Positions 26,395 to 35,544 of a DNA stretch of 64,000 nt are shown here, piece by piece. This DNA is from Alcaligenes parafaecalis (lineage in GTDB: Bacteria; Pseudomonadota; Gammaproteobacteria; Burkholderiales; Burkholderiaceae_B), in NCBI RefSeq assembly GCF_026344135.1, contig NZ_JAPKNA010000002.1, positions 620,001 to 684,000 of the forward strand, given 5' to 3'. How positions within the stretch are numbered: position 1 is the first letter of the stretch; the number at the start of each line of letters is the position of its first letter. The translations under genes were made by a program, and so were the position numbers. The notes beneath the pieces were generated by a model that was not told the origin of the DNA, did not search any database, and was given only the letters and a program-made list of their open reading frames with translations.

Positions 26395-26890
26395 GGCTGG
26401 CTCTCATGGCGGCAGCGGCTTTTTGTACCGCTCGCACAATATTTTGGTAGCCAGTACAGCGGCATAGATGACCAGACAGCACATCGCGTATCAGCTCTGG
26501 GCTGGGGTCGCTGTGGTTCTCCAGCAGCTCGACCACTGACATCAGGATGCCTGGTGTACAGAAGCCGCATTGCAGGGCATGCAGTTCGCGGAATGCTTCC
26601 TGGATGGGGTGCCAGCGGCCTTGCTCGTCAGCAAGGCCTTCAATGGTGCGGATAGGCTTGCCTTGAGCTTGTACAGCCAGCATCAGGCAACTGCGTGCGG
26701 AGTGGCCGTCGATCTGTACGGTGCAGGCGCCGCAGACGCCGTGCTCACAGCCGACATGGGTTCCTGTCAAACCCAGGTTGTGGCGCAGGAAATCTGCCAG
26801 ATTGACACGAGGTTCGGCACTGGCTGTCAGGTTTCGACCATTGACACACAGTGTGATGGGGCGACTGCCCGAAGGAAGGGGGTTACTCAT
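26381..26890 (-). CDS. Mo hydroxylase 2Fe-2S subunit
   Basis: 169 residues, the usual size. The plant-ferredoxin-type cluster ligands are Cys48, 53, 56 and 68 (GCEHGVCGACTV...C), and the second cluster uses Cys108, 111, 143 and 145 (QCGFC...CRCTGY). It passes electrons from the Mo centre to the FAD subunit. The start overlaps the FAD gene end by 8 bases and the stop overlaps the large-subunit start, so the three are translationally coupled. Unlike PicA3 it has no C-terminal CoxG domain. Confidence 0.92.
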   Translation of the reverse strand: MSNPLPSGSRPITLCVNGRNLTASAEPRVNLADFLRHNLGLTGTHVGCEHGVCGACTVQIDGHSARSCLMLAVQAQGKPIRTIEGLADEQGRWHPIQEAFRELHALQCGFCTPGILMSVVELLENHSDPSPELIRDVLSGHLCRCTGYQNIVRAVQKAAAAMRASHAHE

Positions 26891-27758
26891 GCCGTTGTCC
26901 TGTACGAGAGAGCGCTAGCCGCAGGGCGCGCGCCGTATATTCTTTGGCCAGTCGCTGGCGATACCAGCCCTGGACATAGCTGTCGCTGGAGGCATCGACC
27001 TGACCACATAGTTCGGCGGCCAGAGCAATATCTGAAGGGCTGGCCGAGGTGCCCAGCAGGGAGTTTTCTGCCTCGGTCATACGAAGGGGAAATGCACCCA
27101 CTCCACCCAGAGTGATGCTGGCGCGACAGACTGCACCTGCCTCGTCCAGCAATAGCAAGGCAGCGCAGGACACGATAGCGAAGTCGCCATGACGACGGGA
27201 GAACTCCAGGAACGCCCAGCCGTGCTTGGCGGGCCAGGGCTGAACCTGTACGCGGGTCAGCAACTCATCAGCCTGCATGTTGGGGGTCATGTAGGCTGCC
27301 GGGAAATCGGCCATGGAAATTGTTCGTTCTCCACGTGTACTGGCTACCGTCAGTACGGCGTCCATTGCCATGCAGACTGTCGGTATTTCGGCAGAAGGGT
27401 CCAGTTGGCAAAGACTGCCGCCCACGGTCCCGCGATTGCGAGTCTGACGATGCCCGACGTTCAGGATGGCATCCTTCCAGAGCGGAAGACGTGTTGCCAC
27501 CAGGTCGGAGAACTCAATATCGCGCTGGCGTGTCATGGAGCCAATGGCGATATCGCCATTGTCCTGCTCTTGCAGGTAAGACAGCTCGGGCAGCGTGTTG
27601 ATATCGACCAGCGCATCGGGGAATGCGAAGCGCATATTGAGCATGGCCAGCATGGACTGGCCTCCGGCCAGTACACGGGCGTTATCGTTAATGGACAGTA
27701 GCTCTAAGGCCTGCGCTAGCGTGTCGGGAGCGTAGTAATTGAAAACAGGAGCCTTCAT
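26883..27758 (-). CDS. Mo hydroxylase FAD subunit (CoxM/CutM type)
   Basis: 291 residues, starting at MKAPVFNYYAPDTLAQA; a longer open frame upstream overlaps the decarboxylase gene and is not plausible. AGGQSMLAMLNMR is the FAD-binding loop and RNRGTVGGSLCQLDPSAEIP the second. The C-terminal domain follows at about residue 180. The subunit reoxidises the FeS centres. It lies 13 bases after the decarboxylase gene in the same operon. Confidence 0.9.
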   Translation of the reverse strand: MKAPVFNYYAPDTLAQALELLSINDNARVLAGGQSMLAMLNMRFAFPDALVDINTLPELSYLQEQDNGDIAIGSMTRQRDIEFSDLVATRLPLWKDAILNVGHRQTRNRGTVGGSLCQLDPSAEIPTVCMAMDAVLTVASTRGERTISMADFPAAYMTPNMQADELLTRVQVQPWPAKHGWAFLEFSRRHGDFAIVSCAALLLLDEAGAVCRASITLGGVGAFPLRMTEAENSLLGTSASPSDIALAAELCGQVDASSDSYVQGWYRQRLAKEYTARALRLALSRTGQRHE

Positions 27759-27771
27759 GCCGGTGTTTGCC

Positions 27772-28764
27772 TTATATCTTGGAGAGATCCAGCGAGGAGG
27801 CCGCGAACAGTTCCTCGGGCTTGACCAGGCGTTGCGACATACCTTGATCGTGGTGGTACTGGGCAAAGGTCTGGATTGTGTGGCGATTGGCTTCCAGACC
27901 GTAGGGCCAGTAATCTTCACCCATCAAGGCTTTGGCCTCGTTGTGATGGTGCACCATCCATGGCAGGGTGACGGCCAGATGGCACAGCTCGTTCAGTTCA
28001 TGTACAGCCAGCTCCTTGGCCTTCAGAAAGGACTTGTACACGCTGACGGGTAGCCAGGGGTTCTCCTGCACCAGAGACTTGCGGATGCCAACCATATGCA
28101 TGATCGGGAAGATACCCGTGCGGCGGAAATAGTCTTTTTCTACTTCCAGGTATTCATCCCCGAACAGGCGGCCCACATTGGGAGCGTTGCGCAAGAAGCA
28201 TGAGGGTGCCCGTGCTCCGATGTATCCGTCGATTTCGCCTTTTTCCAACATGTCCGACAAGGTGCGGTCATCCGGGATCTGCTCCAGACTGATGTCCGCT
28301 GGCAGATCAATGGGAGAGCGCTCGCCCCGGCCTGGTTCTTCAATTCCCCCCCGCACCCATTTGATCTGATTGGGGCGGATACCGAATTCATCTTGCAAGA
28401 TGCCGCGGATCCAGACGTTGGCGGTGATCTGGTATTCGGGCACGCCAATGATTTTGCCTTTCAGGTCTTCGGGCTTGCGAATACGATCAGTGCGCACATA
28501 GATGCCGGAATGGCGAAAGACGCGTGACAGGAAAGCTGGAATACCCACGTACTGATTGTCGCCACGAGCGGTAGTCATCATGTGGCTGCTCATGGAGATT
28601 TCCGTTACATCGAACTCTTCGTAGCGGAATGCGCGGTGAAAGGCTTCCTCGGGCTCCAGGGACACAACATTGATATCACACCCCTCAATTCCAACACGCC
28701 CGTCTTTCAAGGCCTGGGTACGGTCGTAGTTGCCAATCGATACGCTTAACTTCAGTTTGCTCAT
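27772..28764 (-). CDS. 4,5-dihydroxyphthalate decarboxylase (Pht5) family, putative 6-hydroxyquinolinate decarboxylase
   Basis: 330 residues, with AAGGATTCACC before the ATG. KLKLSVSIGNYDRTQAL, DVTEISMSSHMMT, GKIIGVPEYQITANVWIRGIL and GYIGARAPSCF are typical of the Pht5 family. These proteins have a periplasmic-binding-protein-like fold but lack a signal peptide and remove one carboxyl of a vicinal aromatic dicarboxylate. Next to a ring hydroxylase, the reaction that fits is decarboxylation of a hydroxylated pyridine-2,3-dicarboxylate. Enzymes of this kind, quinolinate dehydrogenase and 6-hydroxyquinolinate decarboxylase, have been reported biochemically in an Alcaligenes strain. The family could also include solute-binding proteins, so the assignment is provisional. 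Confidence 0.72.
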   Translation of the reverse strand: MSKLKLSVSIGNYDRTQALKDGRVGIEGCDINVVSLEPEEAFHRAFRYEEFDVTEISMSSHMMTTARGDNQYVGIPAFLSRVFRHSGIYVRTDRIRKPEDLKGKIIGVPEYQITANVWIRGILQDEFGIRPNQIKWVRGGIEEPGRGERSPIDLPADISLEQIPDDRTLSDMLEKGEIDGYIGARAPSCFLRNAPNVGRLFGDEYLEVEKDYFRRTGIFPIMHMVGIRKSLVQENPWLPVSVYKSFLKAKELAVHELNELCHLAVTLPWMVHHHNEAKALMGEDYWPYGLEANRHTIQTFAQYHHDQGMSQRLVKPEELFAASSLDLSKI

Positions 28765-28773
28765 GGTGAATCC

Positions 28774-29745
28774 TTAGTTGATGGTCAGTCCAATTTTTTG
28801 TGCCAGTTCCCGGAATCGATCGATGTCGTTATTGATCATTGCCTGGAACTGGGCGGGGCCGTCGTGCGCGACTGTGTAGCCCAAACTTTCCAGTTTTGCT
28901 TTCACGTCGTCGCGCGCAATGATTTTTTCTATGGCTTCGTGCAGTCTTTGCACCACAGGCTCCGGAGTACCGGCGGGTGCCAGGAGTCCATGCCATTGAT
29001 TCAGCTCATAACCTGGGTAGCCAAGCTCGGCGATGGAGGGCACATCGGCGAGCAGGGGACTACGCTCTGCCGAGGTCACCGCCAAGGCTCTTACCTTCCC
29101 GCTTTCAATGAAGGGCAGGGTGCTGGAAGCGGTGACGAAAGCGGAACCAACCTGATCACCCATCACATCGTTCAGAGCACCGCCGCAGCCTTTGTATGGA
29201 ATGTGTGCCATTTCCACACCTGCTGCTTCGTTGAGCATTTCACCGGCCAGATGTTGTGGAGTGCCGTTGCCGCAAGAGCCAAAGAACACTTCCCCTGGTT
29301 TTTCTTTGGCGGCCGTGAGCATGTCTTTCAGTGTCTTGTAGGGGGAGTTGGCCGGCACAATCACTACAGAGGGAACGAAGGCGAAATTGGAGACGGCTGT
29401 GAAGTCATTTTTGGGGTCAAAAGGCAGCTTGTCGAAAACGGCCGGATTGACTGCGAAGGAGCTGTTGACCATCAGCAGTGACTGACCGTCGGCTGGGCGT
29501 TGGGCCACCATACGTGCACCAATATTGCCGCTGGCACCGGGACGGTTGTCCACAATCGCAGATTGGCCGAGCTCTTCGTTGAAGTAATTCCCGACCAGGC
29601 GGGCCAGTAAATCCGTGCCCCCTCCAGGTGGGAAGGTGACGATAATTTCGATCGGTTTATTCGCGCTGGCGGTGGAGGGGGCCAGCATTGCACAGCTCAG
29701 CAAAAGCCCAGCCAGGGCCAGCAGACGCGGTTGGCGTTGGAACAT
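28774..29745 (-). CDS. Bug/TctC-family receptor of the Mo-hydroxylase operon
   Basis: 323 residues with a signal peptide ending near PSTASANKP. Bug signatures are IIVTFPPGGGTDLLARL, DNRPGASGNIGA and HIPYKGCGG. It is the promoter-proximal gene, nine bases before the decarboxylase, so its ligand is probably the operon's substrate. No TctA/TctB membrane genes lie nearby. Two MarR-type dyads lie upstream. Confidence 0.87.
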   Translation of the reverse strand: MFQRQPRLLALAGLLLSCAMLAPSTASANKPIEIIVTFPPGGGTDLLARLVGNYFNEELGQSAIVDNRPGASGNIGARMVAQRPADGQSLLMVNSSFAVNPAVFDKLPFDPKNDFTAVSNFAFVPSVVIVPANSPYKTLKDMLTAAKEKPGEVFFGSCGNGTPQHLAGEMLNEAAGVEMAHIPYKGCGGALNDVMGDQVGSAFVTASSTLPFIESGKVRALAVTSAERSPLLADVPSIAELGYPGYELNQWHGLLAPAGTPEPVVQRLHEAIEKIIARDDVKAKLESLGYTVAHDGPAQFQAMINNDIDRFRELAQKIGLTIN

Positions 29746-29796
29746 TGTGTCTCCTCGAGAATCGAGTTCTGTGATTGATTTTTTATACTTTAATAG

Positions 29797-29874
29797 TCAG
29801 TGCACTGACATAAATATTATTCACAGATTATTTTTTTTATCCTACTAGGGAAAACGAGAAAGTCAGTGTACTGA
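29797..29874. promoter_or_regulatory. Two MarR-type operators upstream of the Bug gene
   Basis: TCAGTGCACTGA (29797-29808) is a perfect palindrome, and TCAGTGTACTGA (29863-29874) differs by one base. Both fit TCAGYRYRCTGA, found also near picC and picB1. They sit 50 and 120 bases upstream of the first gene of the minus-strand operon. The rest of 29746-30042 is AT-rich with no gene seen. Confidence 0.72.
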
Positions 29875-30042
29875 TTTGTTTATGTTTTTTATTGCTTATA
29901 TAAGAAGCTTGTAGAGCAAATTTCAGCCGCGCCAGCGCGGGTGCTATCTGCCTTGTCTGCGTAAAGCAAAATGCTTTGATGACACACTTTTGCCAAGTTG
30001 GAGCAGGGGTGGTGTTGGGTCTTGCTGGGCTGACTCAAGGCC

Positions 30043-30078
30043 AAAAAAAAGGAACAGCGCGAAAGTCTGTTCCTTTTT
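30043..30078 (-). terminator. Terminator of fabI
   Basis: AAAAAGGAACAG and CTGTTCCTTTTT pair around a nine-base loop. Read on the minus strand it ends in a T-run 40 bases after the fabI stop. Confidence 0.85.
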
Positions 30079-30117
30079 ACCGTCATGACGCTTAGTGGCG
30101 TCTGCTGGTGGTAAGCC

Positions 30118-30903
30118 TTATTCCTGCATGCCGGGGACGATGCAGTTAAAGCCTGCATCCACGTGCGTGATTTCGCCCGTAATGCCGCTGGCCAATTCGG
30201 ACATCAGGAAGGAGGCGACATTGCCCACTTCTTCGATGGTGACGTTGCGCTGCAAGGGAGCGTGCGTCTCTACGAATTTCAGAATGGTAGAGAAGTCCTT
30301 GATGCCGCTGGCAGCCAGGGTCTTGATAGGACCGGCCGAGATTGCATTGGCACGAATGCCGTACTCGCCCAGGGCCACAGCCAGGTAGCGCACCGAGGCT
30401 TCCAGAGCCGCCTTGGCCACACCCATGGTGTTGTAGTTGGGGATCGCTTTTTCAGCACCCAGGTAGGTCAGTGTCAGCACCGAGCTTTTGCGACCTTTCA
30501 GCAAAGGCAGGGCGGCTTTGGCCAGAGCGGGGAAGCTGTAGGCGGAAATGTCGTGGGCGATACGGAACGATTCGCGCGACAAGCCGTCCAGGAAGTTACC
30601 GGCGATGGCTTCGCGCGGTGCAAAACCGATCGAATGCACCAGGCCGTCCAGACCGTCCCAGCGCTCGCCCAGCAAGGCAATGGCTTGCTCGATTTGATCG
30701 TCTTCGGACACGTCACAGGGCAACACGATATCGGTACCCAGTTCCTGGGCAAAGCCTTCAACGCGCTCTTTGAAACGCTCGCCCACATAGGTCAGGGCAA
30801 TCTCAGCACCTTGTTGGCGACATGCTTGCGCGATCCCGTATGCAATAGAGCGGTTCGAGAGGACGCCTGTGACCAGGATGCGTTTTCCTTGCAGGAAACC
30901 CAT
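30118..30903 (-). CDS. fabI: Enoyl-ACP reductase FabI
   Basis: 261 residues. VTGVLSNRSIAYGIAQ is the NAD-binding start of FabI rather than of a general SDR, and YNTMGVAKAAL contains the Tyr-x6-Lys catalytic pair. HSIGFAPR and GPIKTLAASGI are further FabI signatures. It catalyses the last reduction of fatty-acid elongation and is the usual triclosan target. It is monocistronic, followed by a strong terminator and preceded by mltD on the same strand. Confidence 0.95.
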   Translation of the reverse strand: MGFLQGKRILVTGVLSNRSIAYGIAQACRQQGAEIALTYVGERFKERVEGFAQELGTDIVLPCDVSEDDQIEQAIALLGERWDGLDGLVHSIGFAPREAIAGNFLDGLSRESFRIAHDISAYSFPALAKAALPLLKGRKSSVLTLTYLGAEKAIPNYNTMGVAKAALEASVRYLAVALGEYGIRANAISAGPIKTLAASGIKDFSTILKFVETHAPLQRNVTIEEVGNVASFLMSELASGITGEITHVDAGFNCIVPGMQE

Positions 30904-30934
30904 GCTGAAAATCCTTTATGTAATAGTGGGTGGA

Positions 30935-32344
30935 CTAGCCACGAATATTGGAACCGGGAACACGCAAACGTGTACCCCTGGAAAGAGAGCTGCCTTTGAT
31001 ATTGTTCAGGCGTCGCAGTTCGGCCACCGAAGTGTCGTAGCGTTTCGCCAAGGCGTAAAGTGTATCGCCCTGCCGGACCGTATGGGTACGTACGTTGGCG
31101 CCACGACGCAACACAACGGTGTCGTTATTGCGGTTGATGCTGGCGGTTTGTGTACGGGCCCGGCGAGTGCTCTGGGCCACGGGGGCGGCGGGGGTGTTGG
31201 TCAGGGAGGCCAATTGCAGGCTGCCTTCACCCAGGGTCGTGCTGGGGACCAGCAAGGTCTGGGCGACGGCCTTGGTGCTCTTGCTACCTAAGCCGTTGAT
31301 GGAGCGCAGTTGCGACAAGGTAATGCCGTGCCGCTGGGCAATGGACAGATAGCTTTCGCCACGTTTGGACTGGTAGGCTTTCCAGTTGCTGAGCTTGCCT
31401 TGGTAGGCGGCCAGATTGGCGTTGAAGATATCGACTTTATTGGCAGGCAGCAGCAAGGTGCTGCGATCAGCCGGAATAGTGGGGCGGTTGTGGGCGGCAT
31501 TCAAGGCCTTGAATTCGTCCACGGAGATTTCAGCCAGCTCGGCAGCCAGGGCTACATCAATGTCTTTGGTCTTGCGTACAGCCGTAAAGTAAGGCGTGTT
31601 GCTGACCGCAGGCAGGGTGATGCCGTAGCGCTCGGGGTTGGCCACAATGTTTTTGATCGCCTGCAGTTTGGGGACGTAATTGCGCGTTTCGTCCGGCATC
31701 TTCAGGGATAAGTAGTCAACGCCCAGATCTGCCTGTTCATTGCGCTCCATGGCGCGGCGTACGGAACCTTCACCCCAGTTGTAAGAAGCCAGAGCCAGAT
31801 ACCAGTCGCCCTGGAATTCGTACAAATAAGACAGGTAATCCAGAGCGGCGCGGGTGGATTCGACTGGGTCGCGGCGCTGGTCTACCCACCAGTTCTGCTC
31901 CAGTTTGTATTGCGTGCCGGTGCTGGGGATGAACTGCCACAGGCCAGAGGCATGGGAGCGCGAATACGCGACGGGGTTGTAGGCGCTTTCCACGAACGGT
32001 AGCAAGGCCAGTTCGGAAGGCAGGCCGCGAGCATCCAGTTCGTCCATGATGTGGTACAGATAGCGCGAGGCGCGCTGGCTCATGGTGCGGATGGATTCGG
32101 GGTGCGAAGCGTAGTAGTTGGTCCAGTAATCGACCAGATCGGTATGCAGGTTGGGGATGGAGAATCCGCGGCGCATCCGGTCCCAGGCGTCTTTGGGAGG
32201 GTGGGTCAGGTCAATCGTACGAGACGTATCGGCGGCAATGCTGGTGGTGGTCTTGGCGGCTTTTTGCGGACTGACCTTGGGGCCTGTGGCGCAGCCTGCC
32301 AGCACGAAAGCGCATAGCAGCGCGAAAAGTCTCAGTAGGTTCAT
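30935..32344 (-). CDS. mltD: Membrane-bound lytic murein transglycosylase D with LysM repeats
   Basis: 469 residues from MNLLRLFALLCAF, a lipoprotein signal ending at the lipobox LAGC. The SLT domain (about 110-230) carries ELALLPFVESAYNP with the catalytic Glu and ASGLWQFIPSTG. Two LysM modules follow, one near residue 340 (YLSIAQRHGITLSQLRSING) and one at the C-terminus (VRQGDTLYALAKRYDTS). It cleaves peptidoglycan glycan strands at the outer membrane. It lies 10 bases after gloB, as often seen in betaproteobacteria. Confidence 0.92.
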   Translation of the reverse strand: MNLLRLFALLCAFVLAGCATGPKVSPQKAAKTTTSIAADTSRTIDLTHPPKDAWDRMRRGFSIPNLHTDLVDYWTNYYASHPESIRTMSQRASRYLYHIMDELDARGLPSELALLPFVESAYNPVAYSRSHASGLWQFIPSTGTQYKLEQNWWVDQRRDPVESTRAALDYLSYLYEFQGDWYLALASYNWGEGSVRRAMERNEQADLGVDYLSLKMPDETRNYVPKLQAIKNIVANPERYGITLPAVSNTPYFTAVRKTKDIDVALAAELAEISVDEFKALNAAHNRPTIPADRSTLLLPANKVDIFNANLAAYQGKLSNWKAYQSKRGESYLSIAQRHGITLSQLRSINGLGSKSTKAVAQTLLVPSTTLGEGSLQLASLTNTPAAPVAQSTRRARTQTASINRNNDTVVLRRGANVRTHTVRQGDTLYALAKRYDTSVAELRRLNNIKGSSLSRGTRLRVPGSNIRG

Positions 32345-32354
32345 TGCGGAATCT

Positions 32355-33167
32355 TCAGAAATTATTTTTCCAGTCGCGCAGGCTGGCAAATACCTCGACA
32401 GGATTATCCAGGGACTGAGCGGCATAGTGCTCGGCAGCGTGAATAACAGCAGTCGTCTCGCAACGCAGAAATGGATTGGTAGCCAATTCTGTTTTCAGGG
32501 TGGATGGCACCGTAGGCAAGTTTTGCTGACGCTTGAGCTTATCCTGTTCCCAACGCTCATGCAGTTGGGGATTGTCCGGCTCTACCTGTAGAGCCCAGCG
32601 TAAATTGGATAAGGTGTATTCGTGCGCACAGCAGATCAGGGTGTCCGATGGCAGCTTTGCCAACTTGCCCAGGGAATCTGTCATTTGTGCCGGGGTGCCT
32701 TCAAAAAGGCGTCCGCAACCGGCGGCAAACAAGGTATCACCACAGAAAACAAAGGGCTGTTTTACCTCATTTTGACCAAAGTACGCAACGTGTCCGGCGG
32801 TATGGCCCGGGATATCCAGTACGTCCAGCGTCAATTCCAGAGTGGGTAATTCAACCTTGTCAGACTGGCCGACACGCACGTCACAGGCAGGCAGACGCTC
32901 GTGGGCCGGGCCCCACACGCGGGCCGGATGCTGGGCCAGGATATCCATGACACCCCCGACATGGTCACCGTGGTGGTGTGTCAGTAAAATAGCATCCAGT
33001 TGTAAGGACTCGCTTGCCAGCCAGTCCAGAACCGGGGCGGCCTGACCGGGGTCCACAACCAAAGCATGACCATTGCGCGCTAAAGCCCAGATATAGTTGT
33101 CGTTCAGGGCAGGCAGTGGGATCAGGCGAACATCGCTTGGCGCAGGCCAGGTAAATGTATTCATCAT
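32355..33167 (-). CDS. gloB: Hydroxyacylglutathione hydrolase (glyoxalase II)
   Basis: 270 residues of the metallo-beta-lactamase fold. THHHGDHVGG and GHTAGHVAYF bind the two metals, and CGDTLFAAGCGRLFEG and the C-terminal FLRCE segment are GloB-specific. It hydrolyses S-lactoylglutathione to lactate. It is divergent from the methyltransferase gene and, with rnhA and dnaQ, forms a gene neighbourhood conserved in many proteobacteria. Confidence 0.94.
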   Translation of the reverse strand: MMNTFTWPAPSDVRLIPLPALNDNYIWALARNGHALVVDPGQAAPVLDWLASESLQLDAILLTHHHGDHVGGVMDILAQHPARVWGPAHERLPACDVRVGQSDKVELPTLELTLDVLDIPGHTAGHVAYFGQNEVKQPFVFCGDTLFAAGCGRLFEGTPAQMTDSLGKLAKLPSDTLICCAHEYTLSNLRWALQVEPDNPQLHERWEQDKLKRQQNLPTVPSTLKTELATNPFLRCETTAVIHAAEHYAAQSLDNPVEVFASLRDWKNNF

Positions 33168-33187
33168 GGTAGAGGGAGAGAGCGCCA

Positions 33188-33949
33188 GTGGAGCAGACTT
33201 TGAATGATCAATTTGCCCAGTGGTTGGAAACCGTACCGGGGCGATATGTGCGAGCCTGGGAACAAGCCCGGGTCGAAGCCGAGGTGGTCAACGCCTTCGG
33301 GTATCATGCCATACAAATTGGATTGCCGCATTGGGACCTGCTGGCGCATAGCCGGGTCTCCTGCAAGGTATGCACGGCCCAGGCCGGGGTCTTGCCAGCC
33401 AGCCAGAAGAATCTGGTGTATGCCGAGCCCGAACATCTGCCTTTTGATACGCAAAGCATTGATCTTTTAGTTCTGCCTCATACGCTGGAAAGCGCCAGCG
33501 ACCCTCACCAGGTTTTGCGCGAGGCCGAGCGTGTGCTGGTGCCTGAAGGTCGCATTATCCTGACCGGTTTCAACCCTTTGAGTTTGTGGGGCGCCCATGA
33601 CTGGATTCCGGGCCTGGAGCGGGGCACGCCCACCTTGCCGGGGGATGTCTTATCGACCTCGCGCTTGCGAGACTGGTTAAAGCTCTTGTCCTTTGATGTG
33701 CAAAGCACGCAGATGGGCTGCTATGCGCCCCTGTGCCGTCAGCAGGTCTGGCTGGATCGCTGGGGCTGGATGGAACAAAGTGGTGCGCGCTGGTGGAGCT
33801 TTGCAGGGGCCGTCTATATGATTAGCGCGGTCAAGCGAACGCCCGCCTTGCGCATGGTCGGGCCCAAGTGGAAAAAAAGTCGTCGGCGTGTGCGTCGGCC
33901 TATGGTGGTGGCAGGACGCGCTGCCGATGAAGGAATTAGCAAGATATGA
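33188..33949 (+). CDS. Class I SAM-dependent methyltransferase
   Basis: 253 residues, starting at GTG after a GGGAGAGAG stretch. The SAM-binding motif I is poorly conserved (VNAFGYHAIQIGLP), but LVLPHTLESASDPHQVLREAERVLVPEGRIILTG matches motifs II-III of methyltransferase type 11. The gloB-methyltransferase-rnhA order is conserved (YafS position in E. coli). The substrate is unknown. It overlaps rnhA by four bases. Confidence 0.8.
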   Translation: MEQTLNDQFAQWLETVPGRYVRAWEQARVEAEVVNAFGYHAIQIGLPHWDLLAHSRVSCKVCTAQAGVLPASQKNLVYAEPEHLPFDTQSIDLLVLPHTLESASDPHQVLREAERVLVPEGRIILTGFNPLSLWGAHDWIPGLERGTPTLPGDVLSTSRLRDWLKLLSFDVQSTQMGCYAPLCRQQVWLDRWGWMEQSGARWWSFAGAVYMISAVKRTPALRMVGPKWKKSRRRVRRPMVVAGRAADEGISKI

Positions 33950-34389
33950 CTGATGTTGTGGATATTTGGACCGACGGCGCCTGCAAGGGCAATCCGGGAT
34001 TAGGGGGCTGGGGCGCTCTGCTGCGTCACGGCGGACGTGAAAAAGCCATTTGCGGTGGCGAGGCTGACACCACGAATAATCGTATGGAACTGCTGGCGGT
34101 GATCGAGGCTTTGAAAGTCCTGAAACGCCCATGTCAGGTACGCGTGCATACGGATTCCCAGTACGTACAAAAAGGCATGAACGAATGGCTGCCCGGCTGG
34201 AAAGCACGCGGCTGGCGCACGGCAGATAAAAAGCCCGTCAAGAATGCTGACCTGTGGCAGGAACTGGAAAAGCAGGCGGCCAAGCATGAACTGACCTGGC
34301 GTTGGGTGCGTGGCCACGCGGGCGATCCCGGGAATGAAAGGGCGGATCAACTGGCCAATGAAGGGGTGGAAATAGCCAGGCAGTTATAA
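33946..34389 (+). CDS. rnhA: Ribonuclease HI
   Basis: 147 residues, the family length. DIWTDGACKGNPG, the Glu in NNRMELLAVIEAL, TDSQYVQKG and the Asp in GNERADQLAN supply the D-E-D-D metal-binding set. It degrades the RNA strand of RNA-DNA hybrids. It is translationally coupled to the upstream methyltransferase. Confidence 0.96.
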   Translation: MTDVVDIWTDGACKGNPGLGGWGALLRHGGREKAICGGEADTTNNRMELLAVIEALKVLKRPCQVRVHTDSQYVQKGMNEWLPGWKARGWRTADKKPVKNADLWQELEKQAAKHELTWRWVRGHAGDPGNERADQLANEGVEIARQL

Positions 34390-34488
34390 GATCTTGGGCA
34401 GATTCTAAGCCCGCTGATAGTACTATTAGCCACTCGTCATATTTTGTCAGACAGCTTCACCGGCCTGGCCGGTCAGGATAAGCCGCCC

Positions 34489-35535
34489 ATGATTTCCACG
34501 CTGCGCCCCACGATTTTTTCTCTGTTTCTCGTCCTGTTTGCAAGCAGCACACCTGTTTGGGCTCAGTCTGAGGCCACCCGGGTGGAAGTATTGCCAGTGC
34601 GGCAAAGTGAGTTGATTCGTGATGTGGCCGCCGTTGGAACCCTGGTAGCCAGGGAATCCGTGGTTTTGCGCCCCGAGATCAGCGGTCGTATTTCGGCGAT
34701 CAGTTTTGAAGAAGGCCAGCCCATCAAGAAAGGTCAGCTTTTGATTCAACTGGACCCGGCGATGGCGCAGGCGCAGTTGAATCAGGCGCAGGCTAATTTG
34801 AATCTGGCTAATAGCCAGCACAAGCGTTCTTCGGAACTGAGTCGTCAGGGTTTCATCAGCCAGCAAGCCAAAGACGAGTCCGGCAGTCGCTTGGCAGTCC
34901 AGCAAGCCGAAGTGCAATTGGCGCGTGTGCATCTGGATAAAACCCGTATTCGTGCTCCTTTCGATGGCGTCACCGGACTGCGTAATGTGTCGGTGGGTGA
35001 TTATGTGGGGCCGGGCACCGATCTGGTGCAATTGGAAGCCGTCTCTATCCTGAATGTGGATTTCCGTATTCCCGAACAATACTTGGCTGATGTGAAGCCC
35101 GGTATGCCAGTAGAGCTGCGCTTTGATGCCTTTCTGGGCGAGACACGCAAAGGCACTGTGCTGGCCGTCAGCCCGGCGGTGGATACAGCAGGTCGCTCGA
35201 TTTTGTTGCGGGCTCAAGTGCCTAATGAAGACGGTGCCTTGCGCCCTGGCCTGTTCAGCCGCGTACGGCTGGAGCTGTCGCGCTATCAGGCCTTGATGGT
35301 GCCTGAAACCGCACTGGCCCCTTCCGGCCAGGATCAGTACATCTATATTGTGAAAGACGGCCGTGCAGAGCGCCGTCAGGTACAGATTGGTGTGCGCGAG
35401 CAGGGTTGGGTGCAAGTCACAGGCGATCTGAAAGCCGGGGACAATGTGCTGGTGGCAGGGCTGCAAAAAGTCCGTGATGGGGTGCCGGTCGATATTCAGG
35501 AAGTGATCGACGTCCAAACCCAGCCGCAGCAATAG
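34489..35535 (+). CDS. RND efflux periplasmic adaptor (membrane fusion protein)
   Basis: 348 residues from MISTLRPTIFSLFL, preceded by AGGATA; a longer TTG start is less likely. A signal peptide ends at VWAQ. The lipoyl/hairpin domain (GRISAISFEEGQPIKKGQLL), the coiled-coil hairpin (about 90-150) and the beta-barrel (DKTRIRAPFDGVTG) are in canonical order. The lack of a lipobox sets it apart from AcrA. It links the RND permease encoded 9 bases downstream to an outer-membrane channel that is not encoded here. Confidence 0.9.
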   Translation: MISTLRPTIFSLFLVLFASSTPVWAQSEATRVEVLPVRQSELIRDVAAVGTLVARESVVLRPEISGRISAISFEEGQPIKKGQLLIQLDPAMAQAQLNQAQANLNLANSQHKRSSELSRQGFISQQAKDESGSRLAVQQAEVQLARVHLDKTRIRAPFDGVTGLRNVSVGDYVGPGTDLVQLEAVSILNVDFRIPEQYLADVKPGMPVELRFDAFLGETRKGTVLAVSPAVDTAGRSILLRAQVPNEDGALRPGLFSRVRLELSRYQALMVPETALAPSGQDQYIYIVKDGRAERRQVQIGVREQGWVQVTGDLKAGDNVLVAGLQKVRDGVPVDIQEVIDVQTQPQQ

Positions 35536-35544
35536 GACGCAATC

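Noticed and set aside
27759..27920. N-terminal extension of the FAD subunit
   Set aside because: It would overlap the decarboxylase gene by about 150 bases on the same strand, and the extension is unlike the family; the internal ATG has its own ribosome site.
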